Shown here: positions 8,124 to 16,509 of the stretch, one piece after another
How positions within the stretch are numbered: position 1 is the stretch's first letter
Layout: every line of letters begins with the position of its first letter
Source of the DNA: Deltaproteobacteria bacterium
GTDB taxonomy: Bacteria; Myxococcota_A; Polyangia; Polyangiales; Houyiibacteriaceae
DNA length: 45,579 bases
Direction: 5' to 3'
Assembly: GCA_004283055.1 (NCBI GenBank)
Contig: SHLP01000015.1
Coordinates: 1-45,579 of the forward strand
Position numbers and translations under genes: made by a program
The notes under the pieces: model-generated
Told to the model about the DNA's origin: nothing
What the model saw: the letters and a program-made list of their open reading frames with translations, nothing else
The model's database searches: none

Positions 8124-9506
8124 TCACAGCGTCCAGTCGCGACCCAGGATCCCTGGCGGCCGTGCCAGCCCGAAAGCCCCCAAGATCGTGGGCGTCACAT
8201 CGTAGATCTCGGCACCCTCGACGAATCCGCGCGCCGGCGCCCCGCCCCCTCTCATGACGAAGACGCCGTCCCAGTCGTGGTTGCAGCCGTCGGGGCCGCC
8301 GTCGTTTGCCTCCACCACGACGCGGCCACCTCCGACCGAGCCGATCGCGCGCAGGCTCAGTCCGTCGAAGTAGACCATCAGGTCGGGCGGGAACCCGCGA
8401 GTTTGCCTGTAGTATTCCTCAGGCGCGCGCACTAGAACGGGGACACGTTCTCCTCGCTCATCGCGGGCGTACTCGAGCTCCCGGCGGAGCTCATCGCGTA
8501 CGGCGCGTACATTGCTCGGCGCGACGGCTCCCGTCGGTTCGCGCCCCGCAACGTTGAGAAAGACCCTCGCGTAGTATCCGCCCTCCGCCCAGGCCGTCGT
8601 CCGCTGCCAATCGATGAGGCTGTGGTCGAGAGGGCCCGGTGTGGAAGGCGGCTCACGAAGGCTCAGGTACCCCTTGCCGATCAGCCATTCATTGATGCAG
8701 AAGCCGCCGCGCATTGCGCGGGCACCGTGGTCGCTGACGACCATGATGGCGGTATCTTCGCCGGCTGCCGCGCAGAGCCGCCCGATTCGCTCGTCCAACA
8801 GGCCGTAGTATTCCGGTCCGAGGTGCTTCCACGGGTTGTGCTCTTCATGGCGCGGGTGCTCCGGATCGATGTGACGCCAAAACGCATGGTGAAAGCGATC
8901 GAGCCCGATCTCCACCATCATCATGAAGTCCGGCTGCTTGGCCTCCCAGACCTGCTCCGCGATCTCGAAGTGCTGCTTGGTCATCGTCACGATGTCGCGG
9001 TAGATTCTGTCGAGGTCCTCTGCGCGGAAGCTCTCCACGTCTGCGCGGTACGGACCCACGCGATCGACGAGCTCGCTTTCGAGCTCGCGCGGGAAGCACC
9101 AGGGCGAATCGCCCCCCGGCCACATGAAGCCCGAAACCATCTGACCGCGCACCGGGGTAGGTGGCGAGGTCAGCGGTACGAAGAGCGGGGCGACTCGAAA
9201 GCCTTGCTCGCCCAGCCAGTCCCAGACGCGTTTCACATGGACGTCGCCCCCATCGACCAAACGCAACGCCGTCTCGTGAGGGACGCGATTTCGAAATCCG
9301 TACAGGCCCAACTCGCCCGCGTCGCGTCCCGAGAGCATGCATGTCCACGCAGGTACCGTGATCGGAGGCTCCGAGCTTCGAAGGCTTCCCCATGTCCCTG
9401 TGTCCATGAGGGCGGAGAGGTTGGGCATCGCGTGGCGATAGCGGTCGAACACCAAGCGAGGCGGCGCGCAGTCGAGTCCAATCACGATCATGCGCTTCGC
9501 TCCCAT
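8124..9506 (-). CDS. Alkaline phosphatase superfamily enzyme, copy 2
   Basis: A 460-residue paralogue of the 6367-8091 product. The start is ATG 9506, preceded by a good site (GAGGGGAG) a few bases upstream; ATG 9491 (MIVIGLD) is less likely. Conserved metal and nucleophile motifs: IVIGLDCAPP (Asp12), PPITVPAW (Thr50), SGRDAGELGLYGFRNR, and VVSDHGARAMRGGFCINEWL. The insert region is shorter than in copy 1. No signal peptide. The tandem pair follows the hybrid sensor kinase by 40 nt in the same direction, so the four genes from 11181 to 5171 could form one transcript. Substrate unknown. Confidence 0.87.
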   Translation of the reverse strand: MGAKRMIVIGLDCAPPRLVFDRYRHAMPNLSALMDTGTWGSLRSSEPPITVPAWTCMLSGRDAGELGLYGFRNRVPHETALRLVDGGDVHVKRVWDWLGEQGFRVAPLFVPLTSPPTPVRGQMVSGFMWPGGDSPWCFPRELESELVDRVGPYRADVESFRAEDLDRIYRDIVTMTKQHFEIAEQVWEAKQPDFMMMVEIGLDRFHHAFWRHIDPEHPRHEEHNPWKHLGPEYYGLLDERIGRLCAAAGEDTAIMVVSDHGARAMRGGFCINEWLIGKGYLSLREPPSTPGPLDHSLIDWQRTTAWAEGGYYARVFLNVAGREPTGAVAPSNVRAVRDELRRELEYARDERGERVPVLVRAPEEYYRQTRGFPPDLMVYFDGLSLRAIGSVGGGRVVVEANDGGPDGCNHDWDGVFVMRGGGAPARGFVEGAEIYDVTPTILGAFGLARPPGILGRDWTL

Positions 9507-9546
9507 CGCTCCCCTCTTAGCCGCTGGGCGCGACCGGGGCCCTCTT

Positions 9547-11181
9547 TCATCGAGGATCGACGATATCGGCGGCCTCGTAGATCGTACGCTCGAGGTGATT
9601 CAGGTCAAAAGGCTTTTCAATTCGAAGGTTTGGAACGCTCTGAAGGAAATCCCTGGCCCGCTGAGTGAAGGCCCCACCGGTCATGAAGACGATGCGGTCG
9701 TGGACGGGCGTGGCCCGCTGCAGGGCCGCACGATAGACGTCCATGCCCGTCATCTCGGGCATGATCAGGTCACAGAGGATCACGTCGTAGGCGTGTTGCC
9801 CCATCAAGGCGATGGCTTCGCGTCCGTCGTTGGCGGTGGTCACGTCGTGTTTGAGCAGCGCTTTCTGAATCAGCCGTGCGATCACCGGCTCGTCGTCGAC
9901 GACCAGGAGAGAGAGCTTGCCCCGGGCGGCGCGCCGAACCGCGCTCATCGAGGTGGGCGGCACGGAGAGCGGGCGTCGCGCGCGCGGAGCTTTGGGCAAG
10001 ACGACCCGAGCGACAGTGCCCTGTCCGGGGTGACTCTGAATTTCGATCGTTCCTTCGAGCGAATGAACGATGCGGCGGCAGATCGAGAGTCCCAGACCGG
10101 TCCCACGTCCGGCGGGCTTCGTCGTCACGAATGGGTCGAAGATCCTCCGTAGGAGTTGCGAAGGAATTCCGGGCCCGGTGTCCTGTACCTCTACGCAAAC
10201 GCGGTCTCCCTCGGTGCTCCGCGCTCGTATCGTCACCGCGTTTTGACCTCCGTCGCCGGGTTCGATGGCCTGCGCCGCATTGACGATCAAGTTCAAGAAC
10301 ACCTGGCCAAGACGCGTCCTCTGGCCTCGGATGTAGAGGTTGCGGGCCTCGTACTCTCGAACGACCGTCGCACGGTGCTGAAGCTCGGGCTGCGCCATCC
10401 GAATTGCGGAGTCGAGAACCTCCTGCACCTTGACCGTTTCGGTCTCGACGCTTTCGCCACCGTGCGATAAATGGTTGATTTCATTTGTGATAATTCGAAT
10501 GCGCTCCGAGCCCTCGTAGGCCTCGCGGATCAGCTCCGAGGCCTCGGGGGAGAGGGGCTCGGCGGAATCTCGGAGTGAGCGCAAATGGTTCCACACGAAG
10601 GTGAGGGGGTTCTTGACCTCGTGAATGATGCTCGCGGTGAGCGTTCCGATTGCGGACATGCGCTCGGCCAACATGAGCCGTTGCTCGAGCTCGTGTTCCG
10701 CGGTCATGTCCGCTACGGAGACGAGCGCTCGTTCGAAGTTGCCGCTCTCGTCTTCGATGAATCGCCAGTGGACACGGACATCTCTCGGCTCGCGCGAGCA
10801 GGTCATGATCGCCGTTTCCAGATGGACGTCGTGCTCGTTTCGGAAAGCGGCCATCAAGACGCGCAGAAAGTCCGCCTTCGACTCGGCGGTGAGAAGCTCT
10901 CGTGATCGGCGAATGCACTCCTCCTCGCTCGATGCACCCACCAGCGAAACGGCTCCCGCGCTCACCCGATGAATCCGTATTCGAGCTAGACATTCGCCGA
11001 GAGCATCGGGGTCGTTTCGAACCAGCTGTTTGAACGCGTCGGCATCGCGACATCCCCGCTCTTCAATCCATTCGAGAGGTCCGCGAAAGCTCAAATCCCA
11101 GACTGCGCTCGGAAGGAATTCCCAGACGCGTTCATCACGCTCGGGCGCTGGCTCTTTCGATGGACGGATGAGACGAACCAT
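9547..11181 (-). CDS. Hybrid histidine kinase with C-terminal receiver (PAS-HisKA-HATPase-REC)
   Basis: A 544-residue soluble hybrid kinase with no membrane segment. Residues about 45-165 look like a PAS/PAC-type sensor. HisKA has the phospho-acceptor His187 in ASIIHEVKNPL. The ATPase domain shows the N box (NLIVNAAQAI), G1 (DTGPGIP), F box (FDPFVTTK) and G2 (GRGTGLGL). The receiver at about 423-535 has acidic pair Asp429-Asp430, phospho-Asp471 (LCDLIMPEMTG), Thr501 and Lys523. All catalytic residues are intact. The fused receiver implies intramolecular phosphate transfer with output to another protein, or feedback. Its output partner is not adjacent; the next genes downstream are two phosphodiesterase-like enzymes and a glycosyltransferase. 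Confidence 0.93.
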   Translation of the reverse strand: MVRLIRPSKEPAPERDERVWEFLPSAVWDLSFRGPLEWIEERGCRDADAFKQLVRNDPDALGECLARIRIHRVSAGAVSLVGASSEEECIRRSRELLTAESKADFLRVLMAAFRNEHDVHLETAIMTCSREPRDVRVHWRFIEDESGNFERALVSVADMTAEHELEQRLMLAERMSAIGTLTASIIHEVKNPLTFVWNHLRSLRDSAEPLSPEASELIREAYEGSERIRIITNEINHLSHGGESVETETVKVQEVLDSAIRMAQPELQHRATVVREYEARNLYIRGQRTRLGQVFLNLIVNAAQAIEPGDGGQNAVTIRARSTEGDRVCVEVQDTGPGIPSQLLRRIFDPFVTTKPAGRGTGLGLSICRRIVHSLEGTIEIQSHPGQGTVARVVLPKAPRARRPLSVPPTSMSAVRRAARGKLSLLVVDDEPVIARLIQKALLKHDVTTANDGREAIALMGQHAYDVILCDLIMPEMTGMDVYRAALQRATPVHDRIVFMTGGAFTQRARDFLQSVPNLRIEKPFDLNHLERTIYEAADIVDPR

Positions 11182-11282
11182 GGGCTTGCGGTCAGGAGCT
11201 TTCTGCTAATCGAAGCCGAAGCGTAGCGAAGAGCGGGCTCCGCGCCTAGAAGGCCGCAAGCAGGGGAGCCTCCCCCTTGAAT

Positions 11283-12032
11283 TCAGGTCGGATCGTCATC
11301 GAGCGTCCGTCGGGCCTCCAGCACCAGCGCTTCGACCCTGGACCTCGCGAGCGTTGCGGCCGCCCGAGCGTCGAGGCCGTCGGGCAAGGGCTCCCCCAGC
11401 TGGACGGCGATCCGCGTGCGCTTTCGCGCTGCAATCTTTGCGATGTGACTGCCGAAGGACTCATCCCCGTACGCGACCGCCGGCGAGTAGGCGAGGCCGA
11501 CTGGAAGGACCGGAATGCCCAGAGCACGAACCGCTGCGAATGCCCCCGGATGGAATTCGTGTACCGAATCACCCGGAAAGGTCCGGCCCTCCGGAAACGC
11601 TACGACGGTGCGTCCTTCTTTCGCGCGTCTTCGAATCTCGCGCAGGGCGAGAGCGCCGCTCCGCCGATCTTCCCGGTCGACGAAAATCGTATCGCCGTGC
11701 TTGGCCAAACGACCAAGCAGCGGCCAATCGGCCACGTCGTGACGACTCACCAATACACCCTGAAACACCGAAAGCATCACTCCGATGTCGAGCGCGCTCT
11801 GATGATTCGCGACGACCAAGGCACCCCCGAGCCGTGCCCTCTCACCGTGCAGCATCAGGTCCGCGCCAAAGACCCGTAGAATTCCGTTGGTCAGGCGCGA
11901 ACGATACCGGTTGGCGAGCGCCGTCTGCCCCGGCGCCGACGTCATGACCCGCCGGGTTTCGTAGGCCGCGAGAATTCCTGCCGAGAAGCCGAAAAACGCG
12001 CCGGTACGCAAGACGGCACGGACTCTGCTCAT
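11283..12032 (-). CDS. plsC: 1-acyl-sn-glycerol-3-phosphate acyltransferase (PlsC type)
   Basis: A 249-residue membrane-associated acyltransferase making phosphatidic acid from lysophosphatidate and an acyl donor. The frame is open to 12155, but that overlaps the divergent yqgE gene; ATG 12032 (MSRVRAVLRTGAFFGF) is the family-like start with a short hydrophobic N-terminus. The catalytic HX4D motif is NHQSALD (His77, Asp82), and the glycerophosphate-binding motif is FPEGRTF (146-152). Length matches PlsC (about 240-260). The family also includes lyso-ornithine-lipid and other acyltransferases, so the exact acceptor is inferred. Confidence 0.88.
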   Translation of the reverse strand: MSRVRAVLRTGAFFGFSAGILAAYETRRVMTSAPGQTALANRYRSRLTNGILRVFGADLMLHGERARLGGALVVANHQSALDIGVMLSVFQGVLVSRHDVADWPLLGRLAKHGDTIFVDREDRRSGALALREIRRRAKEGRTVVAFPEGRTFPGDSVHEFHPGAFAAVRALGIPVLPVGLAYSPAVAYGDESFGSHIAKIAARKRTRIAVQLGEPLPDGLDARAAATLARSRVEALVLEARRTLDDDPT

Positions 12033-12090
12033 TGGAGAGACTCTCGAGTTAGGGCTCGCAGAGCTTTCGATTTGATGGCAGTCTTTGCTC

Positions 12091-12663
12091 GTGTCGGCAT
12101 CTCTCGCACCAGGGTTTCTCGTCGCCGCACCGTCGATGCGGTGCCCGTTCTTCAACCATACGCTGGTGCTCTTGATCGATCACGGCGACGAGGGTTCTTT
12201 TGGCTTCGTGGTCAATCGCGAGACCGATTTGGGCATCCAAGACGTCTTCGAAGAAGTTGGTGTCGCCGCGGACGCAGCGGCGAGTGTAGAAGCGCCGGTC
12301 ATGCTCGGCGGGCCGGTATCTCCGGAGTCGGGCTGGATCCTCTACGATGCACAGGGCGTACCCCAGCCGTCCACCGGTCAGACCATCGCGGTGACCCAGC
12401 GCATCGCATGCAGCGCCTCTCTCGAGCTCCTGGAGCGCCTCGCACGAGGCGACGGGCCCGACACCTGTGCGATGATCCTCGGCTACTCGGGTTGGGGCGC
12501 CGGGCAGCTCGAGAGCGAAATGAAGCAGGGGTCGTGGATTCCCGTAGACGTCGACTACCAGATTGTCTTCGACACGCCGATTGAGAAGCGTTGGGACGCG
12601 GCTCTCGCAACTCTCGGAATCGACCCCGCGCGCTTCATCGACACCCAGATCGCCAGCGCCTGA
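12091..12663 (+). CDS. yqgE: YqgE/AlgH family protein
   Basis: About 190 residues, the usual size for UPF0301. Family signatures: LAPGFLVAAPSM at the N-terminus, FNHTLVLLIDHGDEGSFGFVVNR, and MLGGPVSPESGWIL. The family is widespread in proteobacteria and its molecular role is unsettled; AlgH has been tied to transcriptional control of alginate genes in Pseudomonas, which should not be carried over here. GTG 12091 puts the conserved motif near the N-terminus; TTG 12085 is an alternative two codons upstream. Divergent from plsC with 58 nt between starts. Followed by bamD. Confidence 0.93.
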   Translation: MSASLAPGFLVAAPSMRCPFFNHTLVLLIDHGDEGSFGFVVNRETDLGIQDVFEEVGVAADAAASVEAPVMLGGPVSPESGWILYDAQGVPQPSTGQTIAVTQRIACSASLELLERLARGDGPDTCAMILGYSGWGAGQLESEMKQGSWIPVDVDYQIVFDTPIEKRWDAALATLGIDPARFIDTQIASA

Positions 12664-12731
12664 GTCGGGCGAGCTCAATGAAGGGTTTGTCACCTTGTTT
12701 TCAGCCGGACCAGAGGCTACCTCCCCCCGCA

Positions 12732-13532
12732 ATGCGATTGCGCCCTCACAGCTCGCTCTGGATCGCGCTTCTTCTGCTCAGCGTGGCCTGCAGCGGCGCC
12801 TCGGGAAGTCTGCAGAAGACGGGCCAAAGCTCGCTCGATCCCGACGACGATGCGCGCTCGGGCTATGAAAAAGCCTTGCTGGCTTTTCGCCGTGGCGATT
12901 GCCTTTCGGCCGAGCCCACCTTCCGCGAGATTCGGCGAGAGTTCCCCTACAGCCGTTTCGCCGCGCTCGCGGAGCTTCGTATCGGCGATTGCCAGTTCAA
13001 GAACGAGGCCTACCCGGAGGCGATCCAGACCTACCGGCAATTCGTGCGGATTCGTCCTTCACACAAAGAGATCCCTTACGCGCGATTTCGCATTGCCGAA
13101 GGGTACTACAATCAGATCCCCAGCGGCTGGTTCATGACGCCACCGTCGAGCGAGCGCGATCAAAGTGCCGCTCGGGATGCCCTGATCCAGCTTCGCCGAT
13201 TCGTGGTGGACTATCCGGACGACCAACGCGTACCCGACGCCAATGAGCTCATGGAGAAATGCATGAGCCTGCTTGCCGCGCACGAGCTCTACGTGGCGCG
13301 GTTCTATCTCGAGCGACAGGCGTACCGTGGCGTGATTTCCCGTCTCAGAGGCTTGCTGACTGCCTATCCGGGTGCTGACGTCGCGCCGCAAGCGCTTCTC
13401 TTGCTCGGGCAGGTCTACCTCAGGACCGAAGAGGTGGAAGCAGCCCGTCAGGCCTTCAGCGAAATCGTCGAGCGCTTTCCTGACAGCGATGAGGCCAGGC
13501 GCGCCAAGTCCCTGCTCGTAAAGATCGGCTGA
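12732..13532 (+). CDS. bamD: Outer membrane assembly lipoprotein BamD-like
   Basis: A 266-residue lipoprotein with a signal ending at LLSVACSG (lipobox Cys20). The body is a chain of TPR-like repeats of the BamD/YfiO kind: GYEKALLAFRRGDCLSAEPTFREIRREFPYSRFAALAELRIGDCQF, then AIQTYRQFVRIRPSHKEIPYARFRIAEGYYNQIP, which is the BamD signature region, then RFVVDYPDDQRVPDA. BamD docks on BamA in the periplasm during beta-barrel insertion. ATG 12732 is chosen because it gives a normal signal peptide; an in-frame ATG at 12678 would add 18 residues before it. No strong ribosome-binding site is visible. Confidence 0.88.
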   Translation: MRLRPHSSLWIALLLLSVACSGASGSLQKTGQSSLDPDDDARSGYEKALLAFRRGDCLSAEPTFREIRREFPYSRFAALAELRIGDCQFKNEAYPEAIQTYRQFVRIRPSHKEIPYARFRIAEGYYNQIPSGWFMTPPSSERDQSAARDALIQLRRFVVDYPDDQRVPDANELMEKCMSLLAAHELYVARFYLERQAYRGVISRLRGLLTAYPGADVAPQALLLLGQVYLRTEEVEAARQAFSEIVERFPDSDEARRAKSLLVKIG

Positions 13533-13575
13533 AGACCCGGTCGATTCCCTCAGTGCGGATTTCTGGCCAGCGATT

Positions 13576-13598
13576 GGGCCGATCGCTACCTTCGGCCC
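13576..13598 (+). other. Hairpin directly before the TPR gene start
   Basis: GGGCCGA (13576-13582) and TCGGCCC (13592-13598) pair perfectly around a 9-nt loop, ending one base before the ATG at 13600. No T-run follows, so it is unlikely to be a terminator. It would occupy the ribosome-binding region if transcribed. Confidence 0.4.
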
Positions 13599-13599
13599 C

Positions 13600-14307
13600 A
13601 TGGCTCCTTGGGCTCAACAGATCTTCGAGGCTGCGAACGAGCGCTACGATCGCGCTGAGTACGCCCTTGCTCAACCCTATTACGAGAAGCTCGTGCAGCA
13701 GGGCCTTCGCTATCCGGACGTGTTCAATCGCCTGGGCGTAATTTATCACCTGGGCGGCCGGCTGCCCGAAGCGCGCTGGTGCTTCCAGCAGGCGCTCGAA
13801 GTCAACGCGGGTTATCTCGAAGCCGCGCTGAACCTCACGGTGACCTGCAACGAGCTCGGGGAATACGGATCGGGGGCCCGCACGCTGGAGCGAGCGCAGC
13901 GCAGGTCTGACTCGTCGAACGACGCCTACCGACGCGGCAAGGTCGCGAATCTCCATCGATCGCTAGCCCGGGCCTACATCGACTTGGACCGCCCCGAGGA
14001 TGCGATGCACGAGTTTGGGCGCGCGCTGCGGCTTTGCCCGAAGTTCCACGACATCCGGCTCGAGCTCGCCAAGCTGCTCAGGCTGCGCGGCAACGCACAT
14101 GGGGCTCGCGAAGAGTTGACGCTCATCCTCCAGCTCGACCCCGAGCACCACGATGCCCGCGCGCTTCTTGGGGTCATTGAAATCGAGACCGGCGACCGCG
14201 GCGAGGGCCTTCGCCACCTAGAGGCCGTCGTTGCCCGATCGTCCGACCATCCGGTCGCGCGAGCCTACCTCGACAAAGCCGATTCGGAGCTTCAGCGAGC
14301 TTCCTGA
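13600..14307 (+). CDS. TPR-repeat protein
   Basis: A 235-residue protein with no signal peptide, made of tetratricopeptide repeats. Repeat cores seen: ALAQPYYEKLVQQGLRYPDVFNRLGVIYHLGGRLPEARWCFQQALEVNAGYLEAALNL, then LHRSLARAYIDLDRPEDAMHEFGRALRLCPKFHDIRLELAKLLRLRGNAHGAREELTLILQLDPEHHDARALLGVIEIETGDRGEGLRHLEAV. It sits 67 nt after bamD and 55 nt before a receiver/GGDEF-like gene. A scaffolding role is the family norm; the partner is unknown. No ribosome-binding site is seen, and the start is embedded at the foot of a hairpin. Confidence 0.85.
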   Translation: MAPWAQQIFEAANERYDRAEYALAQPYYEKLVQQGLRYPDVFNRLGVIYHLGGRLPEARWCFQQALEVNAGYLEAALNLTVTCNELGEYGSGARTLERAQRRSDSSNDAYRRGKVANLHRSLARAYIDLDRPEDAMHEFGRALRLCPKFHDIRLELAKLLRLRGNAHGAREELTLILQLDPEHHDARALLGVIEIETGDRGEGLRHLEAVVARSSDHPVARAYLDKADSELQRAS

Positions 14308-14325
14308 GGACGAGACCTGACCGCT

Positions 14326-14353
14326 TTGTGGCCGCTCGAATCGGTGCCACAAT
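14326..14353 (+). promoter_or_regulatory. Promoter TTGTGG-16-CACAAT before the phosphorelay gene
   Basis: TTGTGG (14326-14331) and CACAAT (14348-14353) are 16 nt apart, with TGC giving an extended -10. The -10 ends 9 nt before the GTG at 14363 and there is no ribosome-binding site, so the mRNA may be leaderless. Confidence 0.4.
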
Positions 14354-14362
14354 CTCCCCCAC

Positions 14363-16408
14363 GTGCCTCCAACCGTTCTTCTCCTCGACGACGACGCTCA
14401 GTTCCGTGCGGGCGTCACACCGGCCCTCGAAGCGGAGGGCCTCCGAGTCGTGGTCGCGACCAAAGGCAGCATTGCACGCGCCATGATCGAGGAGGAACCG
14501 CCGTCGCTGCTCGTCGTGGACGGCTTACTTCCGGACATCAACGGAATTACCTGGATCGAAGAGCTCCGGCGGGAGGGGCTCGAGACGCCCATCATTTTCG
14601 TCTCCGCCTTCTACAGGGACCTGCCCACCTTCCGGCACCTGACCCAAGAGCTCGACGTGATCAAAGTCTTTCACAAGCCGGTCACGGTCGATCGCTTCGC
14701 GCGCGCCGTTGCAGGGGTCGTCGCCGGCCTTCCAAGTCCCGCGCCGCCCTCTGCCGTCACGCCTCCGCCCGCCGTAGATGCCGCAGACGAAATCCTCTTC
14801 CCCGATGAGTCGTCCGAGCCACGAGTCGACCCCGAGAAGGCAAAAGCCGCATATCTGAGCCTGCTCCCGATTGCCGCGGACAACCTCACCGGTGCAATTC
14901 GCCGCGTTCATTCGGAAGCCGAGCGGAGCAGCGTGGTTTCGGACGCGCTTCGGCAGGTCCACGACCTGCGCAGCGCGTCGCAAACACACGGCTTCAACGA
15001 GATTTCGGACGCGGCAGGCCGGATCGAGCTCGAGCTTCGCCAGCTCCAAAAGTCCGGGCGCCTCGATTGGCCGACGATGTTCGAATCGATCGATTCGGTA
15101 CGGGCCTACGCGTCCGCGGCTTCGGGCCGTCCGAATGACACTCCATCGATGGCTGCGGCTCCGCCCTCGGTCACGCCCGCCGCGAGCTTCTTCTTGCATC
15201 GCCCCGTTCCGAAGGATTTCGTACCCACGCTGCTCGTACTCGAAGACGACCCGGCCATGATCGCATATCTGCGGTCCGCTCTGGACGAGGTGCTGGTGCA
15301 CCTGAGGCCCGTGTCGACCGTGGAAGAGGCGCTCAAGGTGGCCGGCCGCAATGCGCCGACCGCAGCCCTCGTGGGCTGGCCGCTTCAGGATCGCGAGGCG
15401 CTCTCCCAATTCGTCCCGTTGTTTCGCGGCTTGCAAGGCTGCGAGGAAGCGCCTGTCATCCTCCTCTCGGTCGACGACGACCCGCACACGCGTGCTCTCG
15501 CTGCCCAGCTCGGCGTCGACATCTTCTTGCCTCACCCGATCGAGCTCGTCCGATTGCATCACGCGCTGAGTACCGCCGTCCAGCGAGCGACGACCCCCCG
15601 TCCCAAAGTGGCTGTCCTTCGTGATCCCGATGCGGCCCGGATCGTCGAAGAGAACGGCATCGATTGCTTGCTCTTCTTCAGCCTCGAAGAGCTGCTGCGC
15701 GAAATCGACGTCCAGTGCCCCGACGCAATCCTTCTGGGGTCGAGCGTGACGGGCAAGCAGGTGCCGGCGATCATCAGCATGTCGGCCTGGGACTCGGAGT
15801 TTGCTCTGCTTTGCTTCGACGACTCCCCGCTGGCTGACGAACGCGAGATCACCGAATGCCTGATTCGATCTTCGGGTTGGCTGGTGCACCTGCACGGCGA
15901 GGCCGATCGCATGGCGCGGCTGCGCCGGCAGCAGCTCCGCTGCAGTCAAACCGGCCTGCTCACTCGCCCCGGAGCGGTAGCCGCCCTGGATGTGGGGCTT
16001 TCCTCCGCGCAGCGTCACGGGCGCACCTATTCGATTGGCCTTCTGCAAACGACCGGCCTCGACGGGTTCGATCATGTCCAGGCGCGGCGCCTTCGAACGT
16101 ATCTGGGCCGCCTCGTCTACGGTCGATTCCGCCGCGAGGACGTTCGCGGTCGCTGGGATGAGGACACCTTCGTCGTCGGTTTCGATGGAGCGAGCGCCCG
16201 TGCCGTCGTCGAGGTGGTCCGCAGGCTGCAGGCCGAGCTCGAGACACGTCGAATCCGGCAGCCAGAGGAGCTTTTCTACCTGCACATGGCGGTGGGCCTC
16301 GCCTCCTATCCGCTCGATGGTGACACCGCTCGTTCGCTCATTCTGGCTGCCCACGAGCGTCTCGAAACGGCGGTCGAACGCGATCCGGACGCCCTCGTTT
16401 GGCGCTAG
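14363..16408 (+). CDS. REC-Hpt-pseudoREC-pseudoREC-degenerate GGDEF phosphorelay protein
   Basis: A 681-residue cytosolic protein. Domain order: (1) receiver, 1-115, with Asp9-11 cluster, phospho-Asp53, Ser81 and Lys105; (2) Hpt-like helical domain, about 150-250, with HDLRSASQTHGF placing a phospho-His at 200; (3) second receiver fold, about 285-405, whose acidic pocket EDD remains but whose acceptor Asp is replaced by Gly338 (ALVGWPL); (4) a third receiver-like fold, about 412-520, also without acceptor; (5) a GGDEF-like fold, about 530-680, opening with GLLTR but with the catalytic signature changed to RWDED (597-601). The last domain is therefore unlikely to make cyclic di-GMP. Family knowledge: inactive receiver and GGDEF domains act as binding modules. 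GTG start; no ribosome-binding site. Confidence 0.88.
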   Translation: MPPTVLLLDDDAQFRAGVTPALEAEGLRVVVATKGSIARAMIEEEPPSLLVVDGLLPDINGITWIEELRREGLETPIIFVSAFYRDLPTFRHLTQELDVIKVFHKPVTVDRFARAVAGVVAGLPSPAPPSAVTPPPAVDAADEILFPDESSEPRVDPEKAKAAYLSLLPIAADNLTGAIRRVHSEAERSSVVSDALRQVHDLRSASQTHGFNEISDAAGRIELELRQLQKSGRLDWPTMFESIDSVRAYASAASGRPNDTPSMAAAPPSVTPAASFFLHRPVPKDFVPTLLVLEDDPAMIAYLRSALDEVLVHLRPVSTVEEALKVAGRNAPTAALVGWPLQDREALSQFVPLFRGLQGCEEAPVILLSVDDDPHTRALAAQLGVDIFLPHPIELVRLHHALSTAVQRATTPRPKVAVLRDPDAARIVEENGIDCLLFFSLEELLREIDVQCPDAILLGSSVTGKQVPAIISMSAWDSEFALLCFDDSPLADEREITECLIRSSGWLVHLHGEADRMARLRRQQLRCSQTGLLTRPGAVAALDVGLSSAQRHGRTYSIGLLQTTGLDGFDHVQARRLRTYLGRLVYGRFRREDVRGRWDEDTFVVGFDGASARAVVEVVRRLQAELETRRIRQPEELFYLHMAVGLASYPLDGDTARSLILAAHERLETAVERDPDALVWR

Positions 16409-16509
16409 CCATGCGGCTCGCCTCCTCGAGCTAGACAGGCTAAGCTTACGTCATCGAACCGACTGCGCAGCGCGGCCCCGCGGAGACCGATGTAGCCGCC
16501 GACATTGAA

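Noticed and set aside
14525-16354. 609-residue open frame on the minus strand
   Set aside because: It lies wholly antisense to the phosphorelay gene, whose domains and motifs are clear; the product resembles no family.
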